From contig NZ_QGGZ01000004.1 in assembly GCF_003148825.1 (NCBI RefSeq), positions 124,001 to 188,000 of the forward strand: 64,000 nt of DNA, written 5' to 3'. Under the pieces are notes generated by a model. The model worked only from the letters and a program-made list of their open reading frames with translations. It had not been told where the DNA came from and did not search any database. Shown piece by piece: positions 63,728 to 64,000 of this stretch (position 1 is the first letter of the stretch; every line of letters starts with the position of its first letter). This DNA comes from Streptomyces sp. CG 926 (GTDB taxonomy: Bacteria; Actinomycetota; Actinomycetes; Streptomycetales; Streptomycetaceae). The translations under genes were made by a program, and so were the position numbers.

Positions 63728-64000
63728 ATGCCCCGAAGCCGACGAGCGGGGCGCCTGCGGGGCTCGCTCCTGGCGCTCGCGCTCCTCGCACCCGGCCTGC
63801 TGGGCGTGGCCCCGGGCGGTTCGGGCGAGACGATCTCGCTGGCCGGGAGCGAGCCCGGCCTCCGGCTCGACGTCACGTTGACGCAGGTGGTGGACCCGGC
63901 CGACCCCGCAGGCCAGGAGCCCCCCGGGAGTGACCGGCTCGTCGCGACGCGCTTCCGGCTGGAGAACACCGGCACCGCCGTGTACCAGGACTCCCCCGCA
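63728..64000 (+). CDS. DUF4352-like secreted protein, 3'-truncated by window edge
   Basis: The first 91 residues of a secreted protein are present. The signal peptide is RGSLLALALLAPGLLGVAPG (about 10-30), then a beta domain starts with LRLDVTLTQVVDPADP and continues DRLVATRFRLENTGTAVYQD, the usual opening of DUF4352 (immunoglobulin-like) domains. ATG 63728 has GGGAGG 7 bases upstream. The rest lies beyond the window. Confidence 0.82.
   Translation, partial: MPRSRRAGRLRGSLLALALLAPGLLGVAPGGSGETISLAGSEPGLRLDVTLTQVVDPADPAGQEPPGSDRLVATRFRLENTGTAVYQDSPA

Overview
The window is high-GC actinobacterial DNA, almost certainly a Streptomyces chromosome. GC-rich third codon positions, frequent GTG/TTG starts, ATGA/GTGA overlaps and Tat or lipoprotein signals all fit. 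So do the genes: microbial transglutaminase, secreted cholesterol oxidase, gntR-gntK, galT-galK, SigJ-like and SigE-like ECF factors, and DUF6126, DUF6629 and SCO6745-type proteins. I saw no phage, insertion sequence or CRISPR array.

Layout. 0-4.2 kb: end of a sensor kinase with its NarL-type regulator, then a secreted DUF1023 hydrolase overlapping an acyltransferase-3. 4.2-13.2 kb: the most unusual block. It holds a DUF350 membrane protein, a GNAT/ATP-grasp fusion, a membrane-anchored adenylation-domain protein lacking the catalytic lysine, an ABC exporter with a VOC protein behind a MerR-type promoter, a dihydroxybenzoate-AMP-ligase-like protein lacking its C-terminal domain, and a HIT hydrolase. 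13.2-19.5 kb: DUF6221-like protein, SigJ-like sigma factor, membrane protein with a Gly/Cys tail, gntR/gntK, secreted Asp-box protein. 19.6-27.1 kb: small genes, an AraC regulator and an orphan sugar-binding lipoprotein separated by long gaps with possible decayed genes. 27.1-31.2 kb: an unknown protein with a P450, a dual-specificity phosphatase and a beta-lactamase-fold protein without its catalytic Ser/Lys. 31.3-39 kb: large subtilisin-like protease with a malectin-like end, MFS exporter, DUF6629 protein and cholesterol oxidase. 39-44.7 kb: AhpD-like and NADP-reductase-like pair, XRE-cupin regulator with DUF6126 protein and twin operators, CorA transporter, ATP-dependent DNA ligase. 44.9-50.9 kb: His/Lys-rich secreted protein, a hydrolase fused to an ABC ATPase with its permease, a secreted beta-carbonic anhydrase and an aldo/keto reductase. 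51.1-56.7 kb: galK/galT without galE, SCO6745-type protein, Tat-exported DUF6605 protein, VOC protein. 57.7-64 kb: transglutaminase, broken SigE-type sigma gene, hydrolase/TetR divergon with two matching operators, leucine-rich-variant repeat protein, tRNA-Trp and the start of a DUF4352-like secreted protein.

How the genes work together. The best supported units are the kinase/regulator pair, exporter plus VOC, XRE-cupin plus DUF6126 with its own operators, hydrolase-ATPase plus permease, galT-galK, gntR/gntK and the TetR/hydrolase divergon. Three proteins (6545-8614, 11287-12657, 30369-31124) keep an enzyme fold but have lost residues essential for the usual chemistry. That makes this window relatively rich in candidate pseudoenzymes. 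All functional statements come from reading translations by eye; no database search was possible.
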